Of a stretch of 64,000 nt of DNA, positions 23,107 to 36,539 are shown piece after piece. Below the pieces are notes generated by a model, which made no database searches, was not told the origin of the DNA, and was given only the letters and a program-made list of their open reading frames with translations. Position 1 is the first letter of the stretch. The number at the start of each line of letters is the position of its first letter. Position numbers and translations under genes: made by a program. Source of the stretch: Scenedesmus sp. ARA3 (Eukaryota; Chlorophyta; Chlorophyceae; Sphaeropleales; Scenedesmaceae); assembly GCA_004335835.1 (NCBI GenBank), contig RWJK01001160.1:123465-187464 (forward strand), read 5' to 3'.

Positions 23107-25020
23107 ATGGCCCCTTCAACACGGCAGCGGGAGCAAGCAGAGAGCCTGAAGGCTGAAGGTGCGCACTGACTGCCAGTGCATGAGACTTGTGCGTGCTATC
23201 CTGCTGTTGTGCTGCGTTGCTGCGCATGTTGGCAGGTTGTGTTGGCTTGGAATCCCCATGGTTAGGTCAAGGTATGAGCCATATTTGCGCCTGTCTCTTC
23301 TGCAGGCAACAGTTTGTTCAGCAAAGGCAAGTATGGAGCAGCAGCTGACCTGTACACGGAGGGCATCACGCTGGACCCTTCATATGCAGTGCTTTACGTC
23401 AATAGAGGTATGCATGATGTAGTTTGATCTCACGATTGTTCACCTCGCAGTTGCTGAGTACTGAACGTGCGCACAGGCAGTGGTGTGCAGGCGGCAGCTT
23501 CTGTTCATATGTTGGCGCTGTGCTGAGACAGGCGCACAATGGCGACACCAAGGGTATCAGCAAACACTTGATTGCATCGAGCATATGATGTCTTGGCACA
23601 CTTATTGCATTTTCAGTTGCATACAAACACTTATCAGCAGGTGCATGAGTCAAAATCTCTCACTCGCCAGGCTTGTCTACCTAGCGCTGGCCCGTGCACT
23701 CACATGCTGCTTTGCTGCCTGCAGCGCTGTGCTACAAGAAGAGCAACCGCTGGGAGCAGGTGGCCAAAGATGCACAGACGGCACTGGGGCTCAGCAGAGA
23801 CCTCATGAAGGTGAGCCCTGCTGATGCACCTGCCAGTGCTCCACACCAGGGCAGCACTGCTGCCCTGGTGACTGGCAGTCATGTGCTGTCAGTGGCTGGC
23901 AATACGTGAAGTTGCGGCTGTGCCAGCAATGTGCATTGCTGGGAGCTTTGCAGCTGGCTCTTTTCAGACCTGACGGCATGCAAAACAGCAGATGTGGGTC
24001 AGCATAACGGTGGTTTTTGGGCCATCAGCACAACTCTTGTTCTGCATGATGCTACATTCCGCAATTTCTTCAGCCGTAAACTTGTGTCCCGTCGCTGCCA
24101 CCCAATCTATGCTGTTTCGCTGCCGCCTGCAGGCGCATTACCTGCTGGGTGTGGCGCAGCGTGAGATAGGGCAGCTCTCAGAGGGCATCAGCCACCTCGG
24201 CAAAGCCTTGGAGCAAGCACGGGAGAAAGGGGACAGCATAAAGGACGAGATTTGGCGGGAGCTAGCACGCGCCAAGTACCAGCAGTGGCAGCAGGACAGC
24301 CAGGCGCGCACAGCAACAGTAGCAGCGCTCAAGCAGCAACTGCAGTCGATGCTGCAGGCGCAGCGGTTGCAGGGTGAGGTGGCAGGTGCAGCAGCAGGGT
24401 GCGGTCCTGGTGGGGACTTCAAGGGCAGTCCAGAGCAGCAGCAGCAAGCAGCAATGCAGCAGTGGGAGGAGCTGTTGCAGCGAGCAGCACACCTGGACAG
24501 CAGAACGGAGGTGCCAACAGCCTTCACGTGCCCTCTGACCATGGAGGTAGGTCAACGTGCACCATCCCCGAGGTGTCACGTTTGATGCTCAGCAGTATAG
24601 CACAGGTTTGTTGCACGGCAATTTGCATGTGAACATAGGGAGCTCCGACATGTGCCGTCGTTATCTGTCACGTTGCCTGAACAACCTGGTGGCAGTACTC
24701 CTGTCTGTAGGTCCTGACTGTGACCTGACTTGCCGCGCCCCCTGCCGGTCTGCTGAGCATGTAGTGGCTTGTGCACCTATGTTATTTGCATCATCGTGCT
24801 CCTTTGCACCCTGCAGGTGTTCCGCGAGCCTGTCATCACGCCCTCGGGCTGCAGCTACGAGCGCAGCGCGCTGTTGGAGCACCTAGCCAAGGTGGGCAAG
24901 TTTGACCCCATCAGCAGGCAGCCCATGAGCGAAGCAGACATCACGCTCAACGTGGGGCTGCGCAACGCCACGCAGCAGTACCTCGACGAGCACCCCTGGG
25001 CCTGGGGCGAGGTGGTGTAG
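23107..25020 (+). CDS. CHIP: CHIP/STUB1-type TPR and U-box E3 ubiquitin ligase
   Basis: Five exons close in phase to 285 residues: 23107..23158, 23306..23407, 23725..23810, 24133..24546, 24817..25020 (stop TAG). The N-terminal half has three TPRs (GNSLFSKGKYGAAADLYTEG, ALCYKKSNRWEQVAKDAQ, AHYLLGVAQREIGQLSEGI). A charged coiled-coil-like middle segment follows, with a Gln-rich insert. The C-terminal U-box reads FTCPLTME then VFREPVITPSGCSYER, FDPISRQPM and LNVGLRNATQQYLDEHPWAW. CHIP binds the EEVD tails of Hsp70/Hsp90 through its TPRs and ubiquitinates their clients (family knowledge). The length agrees with plant (about 280) and human (303) CHIP. The ATG at 23107 is the only start giving the usual short lead before TPR1. 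Confidence 0.92.
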
Positions 25021-26105
25021 AGTAGAGTGAGGGCTGGCCACAGGCAAGGGTTTGCGCGCGCAGCGTTGCTCGGTAGGCGACGGTACTGCGCCCATGTGAT
25101 TGCCGGGCGGCGCAGCAGCAGGGTATTGTTAGTAGTGCTCATGGTTATGCATGCGGTTTATGCATTTACATAGCGTGCACAGGGTCAGCTGCAGGTGTGC
25201 ACTGCTGCTGGTATTTGATTGTTTGCTTTTCAACAGATGGTCCACTTGTACATGGTTTGCTTGTACATGGTCTGGTTGGGCCAAGGGGAAGGCAGCCTCA
25301 GTTTCTGACTAGCGTGGTGCACTGAGCATCGGTTGTATGACCGCCACATTGCGAGTGTGGTGTGACAGTCTTGCCGCCTCATGCGCCTGGAGTGAAGGCA
25401 AGGTGTTGCTGGTAGCTGCATTGCTATACATGCAATGAAGTGCATATGGTACAGCAGTCACTCATACCTGCTGCGCTCCTGCATAGCAGCTGCCTGTCCA
25501 GGACCTGCTTGGACTCTTTTGTTTGCAGCGATTGTTTGGCGCGAAATGACCGCAGCTGGCCTGCTTTACTCCACCAGCAGGGTGGTTGTCATGGTCCCAG
25601 CAACCGCAGCTTCAAGCGTCACGTGGTCCCATGATCACATGTGCAGTTTGCATGTTGTGATGCACAGCGTTGCTGCATAGCCTTGGCAGTCTGCGTGGCC
25701 ACAAGCCTTCACGCTGTGATGTGCTGTACGGCAGGATTTACTGAGCATGAAGTGCCAGTGCACCCCATGCCTTTTGCAATGTCTGATGTGTTCTTGTCAA
25801 TCTGGACTTGCATGGACAGTCGTGCCCATGCTAGTTCTTCGCATGTTGCTACGTAGCAGACTGTTCGTTGCAGGGCATGAGCCTTGTGAGGAACATGGTG
25901 TAACCCTTTTGGTGACAGATGGCCTGCAAAATGCATCTCTGTGTACGCGCTAGCGCCACAATGCTTTAATGGCCACCCGCCAACATAGCAAGGAACCAAA
26001 ATATTACAATTCCGCACACACTCCCTACAAATGTTCATTCTGAAAGAGCATCTAAAATTTCGGTTTGACCACCGTTCCCAAACCACCGTAACAATACGGT
26101 ACAGC
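25021..26105. other. Convergent intergenic region
   Basis: Shared 3' space of CHIP and the OPR gene. Two copies of CTTGTACATGGT lie at about 25239-25271. No coding sequence recognised. Confidence 0.4.
26004..26008 (-). terminator. Possible TGTAA polyadenylation signal of the OPR gene
   Basis: TGTAA on the minus strand about 100 nt after the downstream stop at 26106. TGTAA is the usual poly(A) signal in chlorophycean nuclear genes. A single pentamer is weak evidence. Confidence 0.3.
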
Positions 26106-27038
26106 TCAGTCCGCTCGACAGGCCCATGACAGATGCTGCTGCTTGCCGCCAGGCAGGTAGCCATCAGCCAGCGGCGCTGCAGCTGCAGCAGCTGCATCAA
26201 ACCCGGCTGCAGGCATGCCCAAGCTGCTCCACCCAGGCTGCACAACAGCAGCGCTGGCACCATTGAGCATCACACTGCTGCTAGCCACAACATTGGACGC
26301 AGCTGCCGGAGCAGCCTGCCCAACCTCCATGCTGCTAGCGCTGCTGGGTGTCAATTGGGCTGCCACGGCAGCCCCGTTAACACTTGCAGCAGCTGCACCA
26401 TTCAGGCCTTCGCCGGCTGCTGTTGGCTGCCCTCACACTGCTGCTGCTGCTGCTGCTGCTGCTGTCTTCACGTGACCCTACAGAGCTGCCACTGCCGCCG
26501 TCAGCACTACTGGTGCTGCTGCTGCTGCTGTCACCGTCTGCCTGTGTGTAGCGTGTTGGCCGCTGCACCAGCATGCTACTGCTCAGCTTCCTTCCCTCCA
26601 GGCTGGGGCCAGCATTGGACCCCATGCTACTGCCAGAGTTGGATGGTGGGTTAGATGCTGAGCCCACCAGAACACCAGGCACAGGCACGGTGCCCCTGTC
26701 AATGCTGCTGCTGGGGCTACCAATGCTGCTCAATGAGCTGAGGCTGCTGCTGCTGCTGCCACGTAACGCCGGGTATGAGCCGTTGACAATCGATCCAGTG
26801 CGCCAGACAGACCGCGCGCCCTCGGCTGCTGCTGCGGAGCGCCACTGGCGCTGCAGCAGCCGCTGCTGCTGCAGCTGCTGCTGCCGCTTCCACCAGCCGG
26901 TCAGGCGCACCATGCGGTGCTGCCGCCGCAGCTGCAGCAGCGCGCCGCCACTCAGCTTCCTAGGGTACTGCACAGCTGTTGTTGAAGCACCTGGGGCACT
27001 GCGCTTGGGCCGCCACTGACGACGCACAAGACGCACCA

Positions 27039-27085
<47 letters not shown>

Positions 27086-29768
27086 GTGTCCTGCTCCTGT
27101 AGCTGCTCTGCTGCACCAACTGCCGGCTGGGAGTTGCCGCTCAGCTGGCTGAGCCACTGACCCAGCAGCGGCGACTTGAACTGCTGCAGAGCACGAGTGA
27201 TTGCAGCTGCATCTGTCTGCAGCAGCCGCCGGCGCTTCGCCTGCCTCAGCACCTGCTGCAGCACCCGCTGCTGCCACGCCACAGGGGGAGCAGCGCCGCC
27301 GAGTGCAGCGACTGCAGACAGCACAGCAGCAGCCATGCTAGGCTGCCACTTGTGCAGCTGCTGCAGGGACCCCTTGCACCACAGCAGCAGCCAGGCCTGA
27401 TCAACAGGCAGCCCGACGGCATCTGCACTCCTGCCAGAGGTGGCATACAGCGCAACAGAAGATGCAGCTGCTGCATCTGCGGCTGCTGCCTCCCAAGCTG
27501 CCAGCGCATCCCGCGCTGCTGCTGCCGCTGCTGCGGCAGCAGCAGTACTGCTGGTAGGGTCGTGCTGCAGCTGCGCCAGCAGCCGCTGCTGCTGCTGTTG
27601 CTGCTGCAGTGCCGCACGTGCAGCTGCTGCTGCAGCGCTGGCCCGCTCTGCTGCCATCTTGCCGCGCCAGCGCATGCGCCGGACCGCTGACCTGCTGTAC
27701 TGCAGCTGCTGCTGCTGCTGCTGCTGCTGAGCTAAGGGTGCTGGTAGCGGCGCTTCACAGCCCTCCGCTGCCTCAGCAGCAGTCGGCTGCCGCAGCAGCA
27801 CCGCAGCCTGCAGCAGCTGCAGCTGCTGGTGTGGGCTGAGCTGCTGCAGCCCACCAGCTGCTGCTGTAGCAGCCATCAGTGCACCCAGCAGCACCTCCAG
27901 CAGCTCACCATCTGCTACAGCCCTAACCCCTAGCCGCGCCAAACCCCACAGCCCCATCGCCACGTCACGCAGTAACCAGCGCCGGATGCTGCTGGCTGTC
28001 AGCAGCGCAGCCTGCTGCAGCCAGGCCCGGTCCACATCGCAGCGCAGCGCAGCAGCAGCATACAGCGTCAGTGCCAGCTCGCCAGGTGTAGCAGCAGCAG
28101 CCTGCAGCCCTGTGCCCTGAACCCAAGCTGCTAACCAGTCAGGGCTGGGCCTGTGCCGCAGCACAGTCAGGGACCATCCAGATGAGGCCAGCTGAGCAGG
28201 CGTGAACTGCTGCAGCTGCTGCTGACTGTTCTGAGCCCAGCTGCATAGCCACTGCCGGCTCGGGCGGAAGCCTAGTGTTGCAAGGGCCCACAGCATCAAG
28301 CTGAGGTCGCAGGCACTGGCCGACTGCAGTGCAAACTGCTGCAGCATGCTGCTCGTCCACTCCAGCGGCGGCCGGTACCTCCGGCGCTGCTGCTGCTGCT
28401 GTTCTGCTGCTGCTGAAGTATCTGCTGCAGCTGCAGCCAGCCGAGCCACAGCCGCAACAGCAGCAGCGCTGCACCTGGTGTCTAGCCGCCGCTGCTGCGA
28501 AAAGTCCTGCAGCCGCTGCAGCACAGCTGGCATCAGCCGGGGTGGCAGGGGAGCCTGTGCTGCTGCTGCAGCCGACAGCACCATCAGCAGCTGCTGACTG
28601 CTGCAGCTGCTGAGCAACCGCGGCAGCGCCTGCAGCAGCTGCTGCATGGACGCACGAGCCTCTGCTGCCGCACTGCTGCTGCTGCCGTTTCGCCGCATGC
28701 GTGCCGTGCAACAAGCAGCTACTGCTAAGCTATGAGGGCTCAAGCCGCCGCGCCCTGTTGGCACTGCTGCTGCCGCCACTGCTGCTGCCACGAGCTGCGC
28801 TGCTGCAGCTTCCTTTGAGGACCCCTGAGGACCGGAGGGCAGCCGCTGCAGCGCCCATAGTGCCTTAGATGCTGCCTCGCCTGACATGTTTGCTGCTGCT
28901 GCTGCCAGTGCTGCATGCCATGCCAGCAGCCAGGGTACAGGCGGCCTAAAGCGCAGCGCGACCATGGCCCAGCCAAGACCTGCCAGCTGATCTCCAGTGA
29001 AAGATCCCAGCCTTGAACCGCTGGCAGTGCAAAACCCTGTCAGCCACTCCGAGTCGAAGCTGTGCTGGAAGCCAAAGGACAAGCTGCCCCGGCTGCTGCT
29101 GCTGCTGCTGCTGCTTCTGCTGTTTGCTTGCTTCGCTGCAGCTGCGGCCACCTCCGCTCGCCGCCTGATGGTAGCTAGAGCGCAGCAGCTGTCAGCCATG
29201 GATTGGCCCCCAGCTGCTGACAGGTAGTTGCGCCGCGCAACCTCCTTCAGCCAAGCTTGCAGGCAGGGCTCAGGGACCTTCAACCCTAGCCGTGCAACGC
29301 TCAGCAAGCTACTGCTCAGCGCCTGGCTGTTGTAGCCAGGCAGCTGCTGCTGCTGCGCCTCCAGCAGCTGCTGGATAGCATCCGGCAGCAGCACCTGCTG
29401 CTGCTGCTGTATAAGCTGTGAGAGGCCCCACAGAATGTTAGCGACTTGCTGGTCCTGATAGCTGGATGCGTGCGCCTGCAGCAGCTGCTGCACGTTTGCA
29501 AGCCACTTCTTGTTGGGCTGCAGCCGCAGCGCCCCAGCCGCCCACACCACGTTTGACAGGTGCTGCCCATTCAGCAGGTGCAAGCGAGGCAGGCTGAGCT
29601 GCAGCAGCAGCTTGCCACAGCTCTGCAAGAGAGCTACAGCATTACCAGGCGCTGCTCTGCCGATGCCGTCCCTCCTAATGCTGTATGTTCTGCTGTTGCT
29701 GCTGCTGCTGTTTGCTACGCTTTGTGACTCATCTTTGTCCCCGCTGCCTCTATCCAGACTGCCTTGTA

Positions 29769-29806
<38 letters not shown>

Positions 29807-30501
29807 GCAAGCTTTGCGACTGCCCACAGGCTGTTGGCCAGTGACTGGTTGCTCAGCTGCGGCACTTGCAGCGCAGGAGCGCCAGCCAGCTGCTGCAGCC
29901 ACGCCTGCACTGCCTCCAGCAGTGGCAGCGGCGGCAGGTGCTGCAGCTGCGCACACGACCACAGCAGGTTCGACACAGCCTGACTGCTGCTGCTGCTGCT
30001 GCTAGTGTGTGCCGCTTCATGCAGGCCAGATGCTGCTGCCAGCAATAGCTGATCCAGCCAGGCAGCTTGAGGCCTGCTGCTGCTGCTGCTGCTGCTGCCA
30101 CCGGGTAGTTGTGTGGTGCTCCAGACAGCACTCGACAACGCCTGCAGACTAACACTGCTGCTACTGCCGTCGCTGCTGTTGCTGTTGTGCAAGTTGGCTG
30201 CAAATGCAGCATACCATGCTTGCAGCCAAGCATCTGGAGGTGAGTGCTGCAGCTGCAGCAGCGCCCAAAGTGAATTTGACAGCTGCTGCGCATCAAACCC
30301 AGCTAGCAGCGGCTGGCTCACACTGCAAAACTTCACCAGCCATGATCTGCTGGGCTGCTGCACTGCTGCTGGCTGTAGCCGCGCAAACGCCCACACTGTG
30401 TTGGCTAGGCCCCGTGGGTCGTACTGCTGCAAGTGGCTGTCTATCAGCGGCATGACCTGAGACGCTACAAACAGCTGCAAGCACGGATCAAGCAAGGCTG
30501 C

Positions 30502-30534
<33 letters not shown>

Positions 30535-30611
30535 ACCGGTTCTGCTTTTGCCGCTGCTGCGGCTGCTAGCTCCAGCATTTGCCTGCGCAGCATCTGCCTG
30601 CAGGTCCAGGC

Positions 30612-30643
<32 letters not shown>

Positions 30644-30934
30644 AAGAAATCTGCTGGTCTGGCCAGCGCTGCCGCATGCTGCAGATGGTCTTCATACTGC
30701 TGCTGCTGCTGCCGTCGCCAGTGCCGCTGCTGCTGCTTGTCCGCGTGCTGCTGCTTACTGCTGCTGAGCTGTGCCAGGTGTGTCAGCAGTGCAGAGCTGT
30801 GCCTCCAGTTCAGCTGCTGACTGTGCTGCTGCACAAGCTGCTGCAGCTCCTGCCAATCACGTGCTGCTTTGAGGCGCTTCATTATCTCAGAGCCTGCCAG
30901 CTGCTGACTGCCGAGAGCTGCGCTGTGGGTGTGA

Positions 30935-30966
<32 letters not shown>

Positions 30967-31025
30967 GTTGACGGTGCTGCCGTTCCTGCTGCGTGGCCGT
31001 TCCTGGCCGGCTGCAGGTTGCACAG

Positions 31026-31063
<38 letters not shown>

Positions 31064-31263
31064 GTGTCGCTGCAGCACTCTCCGTGTACGTAGCTGCTGC
31101 TGTGGTGGCTGTGTGCAGCAGCTGCCACTGGCCAGCCATGGCTGCTGCACCTGCTGCTGCTGCTGCTGCAGCAGAGAGGCGGCCTGCCAGCAGCTGCTTG
31201 CTGCTGCATGCGTGCATGGGCCTGCAACACCAGCATTTTGGTCAGATGTGCAGCAGACTTCAA
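26106..31263 (-). CDS. OPR/FASTK-like repeat protein, probable organelle RNA-binding factor, with long Q/S/A tracts
   Basis: A nearly intronless 4.9-kb frame (ATG at 31263) of 1628 residues ends at 26377. From about residue 285 it has many units of the form LxNxxWAxAxLxxxPxxxWL, for example LANTVWAFARL, LSNSLWALLQLQHSPPDAWL, VSNLLWSCAQL, LSNVVWAAGALRLQPNKKWL and VANILWGLSQL. This is the octotricopeptide/FASTK-type helical repeat of nuclear factors that bind specific chloroplast or mitochondrial transcripts, a family strongly expanded in green algae. The N-terminus is basic and could be a targeting peptide. Gln, Ser and Ala runs encoded by CAG/CTG triplets interrupt the repeats. Near 26460 the frame changes: another frame continues with NGAAAASVNGAAVAAQLTPS to a stop at 26106, suggesting a short 3' intron or an indel in the triplet tract. 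Its RNA target is unknown. Confidence 0.8.
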
Positions 31264-32339
31264 AAGTCAAGCATGTGATAGCTGCAAGGGATAGCAGGCG
31301 TACATGTGACAGGGAAGCAGTGTGCACTTCTTCACAAGCATTTATCCGGAGCCTGTGGCAACCGGCTAGCATGGCTGTTGCCCATATGTTGCATGGCCCA
31401 TGCTGCAACTCACGTGGCATGGATCTGTTGCTGCTGATGCAGCCCGTAGGCCCTGAGCTGTCACAGCACGAATCCTGCAAGCAAGCAAACAGTTGACGGA
31501 GCTTGAGCATCATGAAACACGCGGATGGAAAGGTGTCAGGTGTGGCGTCCCACAACAAGACTGACAGGTGCCTTGTTCAAGCAGTATGCTGATAACGGTT
31601 GCCCAAACTGTGATTTCAGGGTGATGCTGCCATGCTGCAGTGACTAGGGGTGTGAAAGAGGGCCTAGCCTGTGGTTGGCAGGTGAGGCTGTGGCCAACAG
31701 CAGCAGCAGCAGCTGCAACAACACTGGCACCTTCCTGCACTTCCGGCGTATTTGTGCACGTTCAAGCGTATGATGTTCACCTGGTTTCGCTCGGCGGGCC
31801 GCAGATGCATTGAACTGGCCGCTTTGAGCTCAGCAGAGCCATGTGATAGAGCTGCTGCCGTCCAGGTCATGTACTACATTTGCTGAAAGTCCATATCAAA
31901 GTTTTCCTGAAATGAACATTCGCTGATTTGATAGGTATATTGAGGCAATCGCCAATGCGTGGTTGGAAGGAAGCCCTCACTGCCAGTCCTTGCCACAGAC
32001 GAGTGTCAACGCGACTGCAGCCAGCGGTCTCTAACAGAAAGCTTTACTAAGGCTTCAATGGTTCTTACTGAATTGCCATGTGCACTCGTGGGTCGAACGT
32101 GGACGCCCACCTCTTATGACCTGACTCCAAGTGTCACTCAAAAGACGCAGGAGCAGTGAACGCAGGTTCAATTGCTTTTACAATCGTTGTAATAGCTTGG
32201 TGCTGCTGGCAGTAGGACCAAGGCCAGCTTTAGCCCGCACTGGGTTAGGAGGGTCAGGGCTGCTGCTTGGGGTTATGCAGCTGCTGAGTGACACTTGTAC
32301 TGCGTGATCGCAAATACACTCTACACTTGAGTTGTAGCC
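31264..32339. other. Divergent promoter region (OPR gene / EF-G)
   Basis: 1.1 kb between two start codons. I see no coding sequence, RNA gene or long repeat that I can support. Confidence 0.4.
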
Positions 32340-33617
32340 ATGATGGGCCCTCTCGGCGCCATGCGCGCCCTGAGTGGCGCGGTAGCCAAGTCCTTCATGC
32401 TGGCTCAGCAGCAACACAGCAACAGCAGCCAACGTGTGCTGCTGCCATGCATCAGCAGCTTGGTGCGGCAGGCACACACAGCTCAGATCAAGCCGGTGAC
32501 TGAGAAGGAGCAGGCTGCCCTCAGCAAGATTAGGAACATCGGCATCAGCGCCCACATCGACTCAGGCAAGACCACCACCACTGAGCGCATCCTGTTCTAC
32601 ACTGGCAAGATCAAAGACATCCACGAGGTGCGTCATGTAACAGCTTGTCATATGAATGTTAGAAAGTCGAAGGCATAGGTATACAGAGCTTGTCTGTAGC
32701 CAGGTCTAGCTAGCAGCCAGGCCCTCGACATGGTGGCAGCCTGGCACTGGTTGCAACCTGCAGGCAGTACAGGTGCCAGGTGGACAACTTTAGGAGCAGC
32801 AACAGAGTGATGTCAGTATCCCGCTGATAAAGAATGATGTGCAGACGCCAGTGCAGGATATGGCGTTAATCTATTGATGTCAGCAATGCAAAACCGCCAG
32901 ATGTGATGCATGACATGAAAAGTGGCCTGACAGCTCTGGACCTGATACAGCAGTTGACCCTGAACAGCACAGAACCTGCATGCAGCACAACAGCTCTACA
33001 TCTGCAGCTGTGCAGCAGTCACCCAGCACACAGCACCTGCAGCTGTGCAGCTGCAACCAGGCAGCCAGGCCCTGCACCAGGCACCTTGCGGCAATGTTAC
33101 AGCTGCAACCAGGCTCGCAGCCTGGCTCCCTCAAGACTAGGCAGAAACATCCATGCAGCATCAAGCCTGGAAACAGCAGCAGCTGTAGCAGCATGCCTCA
33201 GAATCTCCCTCTTTGATGTCGTCGATTTCCAACTGTTCATTTATATCTGGCCAGGTGCGCGGCAAGGATGGCGTCGGGGCCAAGATGACAGCATGGAGGA
33301 GAGCGGCAAAACATCATGCTTGCATCTTTGCTGCAATCTGACCTATCCCCGTGGCCCCGCTGCTGTTGTTTTGTAACAGGTGCGCGGCAAGGATGGCGTC
33401 GGGGCCAAGATGGACAGCATGGAGCTGGAGCGCGAGAAAGGCATCACCATCCAGAGCGCTGCCACCTACTGCACCTGGAAGGACAAGCAGATCAACATCA
33501 TCGACACACCCGGCCACGTGGACTTCACCATCGAGGTGTGTTACTTTGGGTGGTTAGTAACGTGTCATGTTGTCAGCAAGCTGCTTTGTTGCGTCGGGCG
33601 CTGCATCAACAGCTTGG

Positions 33618-33650
<33 letters not shown>

Positions 33651-36504
33651 TGAGCGGTGGCGGTTTGCGCTGTGGTGGGACGTTGCAACGGTTGTAATTG
33701 CCAATCGCCAGTCGCAGTGCGAGCGCCACAAGAAGGGAACCCTGTTCCTTTGCTGACAGGGTGTTGGTGATGCTTGTTGCGAGCGTCAGGTCAGAACTGA
33801 AGGTCGCTACAGTCGGCATCGTCAGCTATCTTCCACCTCGTGCCATTTTCAACTGGACCTAAACACGTATCACCGCCCCGCTGCTGCCGCGCCCTGCTGC
33901 TGCGCAGGTGGAGCGTGCGCTGCGTGTGCTGGATGGTGCAGTGCTGCTGCTGTGCGGAGTAGGCGGCGTGCAGAGCCAGTCTATCACAGTGGACAGGCAG
34001 ATGCGGCGCTACAGCGTGCCGCGCGTGGTGTTTGTGAACAAGCTGGACCGCGTGGGTGCTAACCCCTGGAAGGTCATCCAGCAGGCGCGGGACAAGCTGA
34101 AGCTGAATGCGGGAGCTGTGCAGGTGAGTGGTATGGTGCAACGGCTGCTGGCATGCTGATGTGATAATCAGCATTGTGCCATGCGTGATGATGCACATAG
34201 GAACGGGCCCGTGCTGACAACTGCCGCCAATTGGTATGACATCTGAGTCCCTACTGTGCTGTGAGGGCAGATACCCATCGGCGCGGAGGCAATGCACGAG
34301 GGTGTGGTGGACATCGTGAGGCGCACACAACATGAATTTCAACACGGTTGTTTTCGACACAACACACCTCAAAAGTAATGCTGTATCCGGCGCTGCTGCA
34401 ACTGCAGATACCTATTGGCGTGGAGGAGTTCCACGAAGGTGTAGTAGACATCGTGAAGCGCAGGGCCATCACGTTTGGCGGCGCCAAGGGCCTGGATGTG
34501 GTTGAGGGCCCGGTACCGGCTGACCTGGCGGAGGAGGTGGAGGCGCGGCGCGCGGAGCTGATTGAGCGCGTGTCAGAGGTGCGGCATGTTATGTAACATG
34601 TTATGTAACATGACATGTTTGAAAGCATGAAGTACAAATTATGGTTTGTGGCGTTCACATCATTGGTGTTGTTGAGGGCCGGGTGCCGGCTGAGCTGGCA
34701 GTGGAGGTGCAGGCGCGGCGCACGGAGCTGGTGGAGCGCATGTCAGAGGTGCGGCATGTAGTAACATGGTAATGACAACATGACGTGACATATGGCTGTA
34801 ACAATATGATCGCTGCGGTGTTCGCCAGAAGGTCAAGCTGGTTGTCATAAGCTAGCTGTACATGCACGCCTCTGCAAGCTTCGCCAGAAGTGTTCCACTT
34901 CAACAGATCTCACTGCTACTGCTGCTGCTGCTGCTGCAGGTTGACGACCAGCTTGCGGAGCAGTTCCTGCTGGAGGAGCCTATCGAGGCTGAGCAGCTGG
35001 CTGCAGCCATCAGGCGCGCCACGCTGGCCAACAAGTTTGCGCCAGTCTTCATGGGCAGCGCGTACAAGAACAAGGGTGAGGCGCTTTTTATGTGTGAGGC
35101 ATGCGTGCCTGGACGGCACAGCCGCTGGGTGTCCCGTTTGGTGCTCTTAGTGTTTTGCGTCTGCTGTTACCTAGGTGATGTGTGGCTATACTTGACCAAG
35201 TAGCACTAGCAGCGCCTCAAGCTGTGCTGATTGCCTGAGCTTAGTTTTGTCACGCCACTTACAGCTGTTGTGTCATACTGTTGTCTGCTTGCGCTGGTGA
35301 TAATGGCCTGCAGGCGTGCAGCCGCTGCTTGATGGTGTGTCAGACTACCTGCCCTGCCCCACAGACGTGCAGAACATTGCGCTGGACATCGACAACAGCG
35401 AGCAGGAGCTGACGCTGCCCTGCAGGTGAGACCAGCAACAGCAAAATCAGCACGGACAGCCCGCCCGGCCCAGGCACCACCACAGCACTCAAGCTGTGCA
35501 GACTGCAGAAGCTGCACTTGCCACGCGTCACTAATGGTTTAAATGCACACAGTGAATGAAGAGTTCAGCCCTCCGCCGCAAAAACAAAGTCTTAACTGCT
35601 GTCTTGCCTATGCACATGCTGCTGCAGCACACCAATGTAGCACATCTTCTCTCGCTGTTGCTGCAGCCTTAGCGGCCCCTTTGTGGGTCTGGCCTTCAAG
35701 CTGGCGGCGGGCAAGCTCACTGCCCTTTTCCTGCACATCTTACACACACAATCACACACGTCCACGCGTGTCCCCCTTATGCTGCAGTGCTCCAGTGTAA
35801 CCCCTCTTCTTTGTGTCACTTCTGTCACTGCAGCCCCTCTGGCCCCTTTGTGGGGCTGGCGTTCAAGCTGGAGGAGGGCAAGTACGGGCAGCTGACCTAC
35901 ATGCGCGTGTACAGCGGCAAGGTGGCCAAGGGAGACTTCATCACCAACAGCAGCAGCGGCAAGCGCACACGCGTGCCGCGCCTGGTGCGCATCCACAGCG
36001 ACGAACTGGAAGACATCCAAGCCGCGGTGGGTGTTTAAAATAATTTCAACCAGGAGCAGGTTGTGACCGAACGGTGTAGGGCCTTGTGCTGTGTTGCTGC
36101 TGTGTTGAGTGGCTGGTGCTCATCCACAGCGGCTAACTGGAGGACGTTTGAAGCGCAGTTTGTGGGTTTCTGGTGGGGTCACACCCAGCAGCAGGAAGAT
36201 GGTTCAAAAATGTTAAGTGTTGTTACAGGTAGAGATGGGTGGTGGCTGATAGAAAGCGCTGTCAGCTGTGTGAGTAGTGGGATTGGCTGGCTAGGTCAAT
36301 GCGTCTCACACCTTGTGCCGCTCTTTCGTCGCTGTTCATATTGCAGAGTGCTGGTGACATCGTGGCGCTCTTTGGCATCGAGTGTGCTAGCAGTGACACC
36401 TTCACTGATGGCAGCGTGAACTTCGCCATGACCTCCATCAAAGTGTCAAAAGCCTGTCTAGTCACACTGTGACCGTGTCGGCTTCAAGCAACACCCACTG
36501 GCTG

Positions 36505-36539
<35 letters not shown>

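Noticed and set aside
26573..31278. Plus-strand frames opposite the OPR gene
   Set aside because: Antisense shadows of triplet repeats (poly-Cys/Leu), without recognisable domains.
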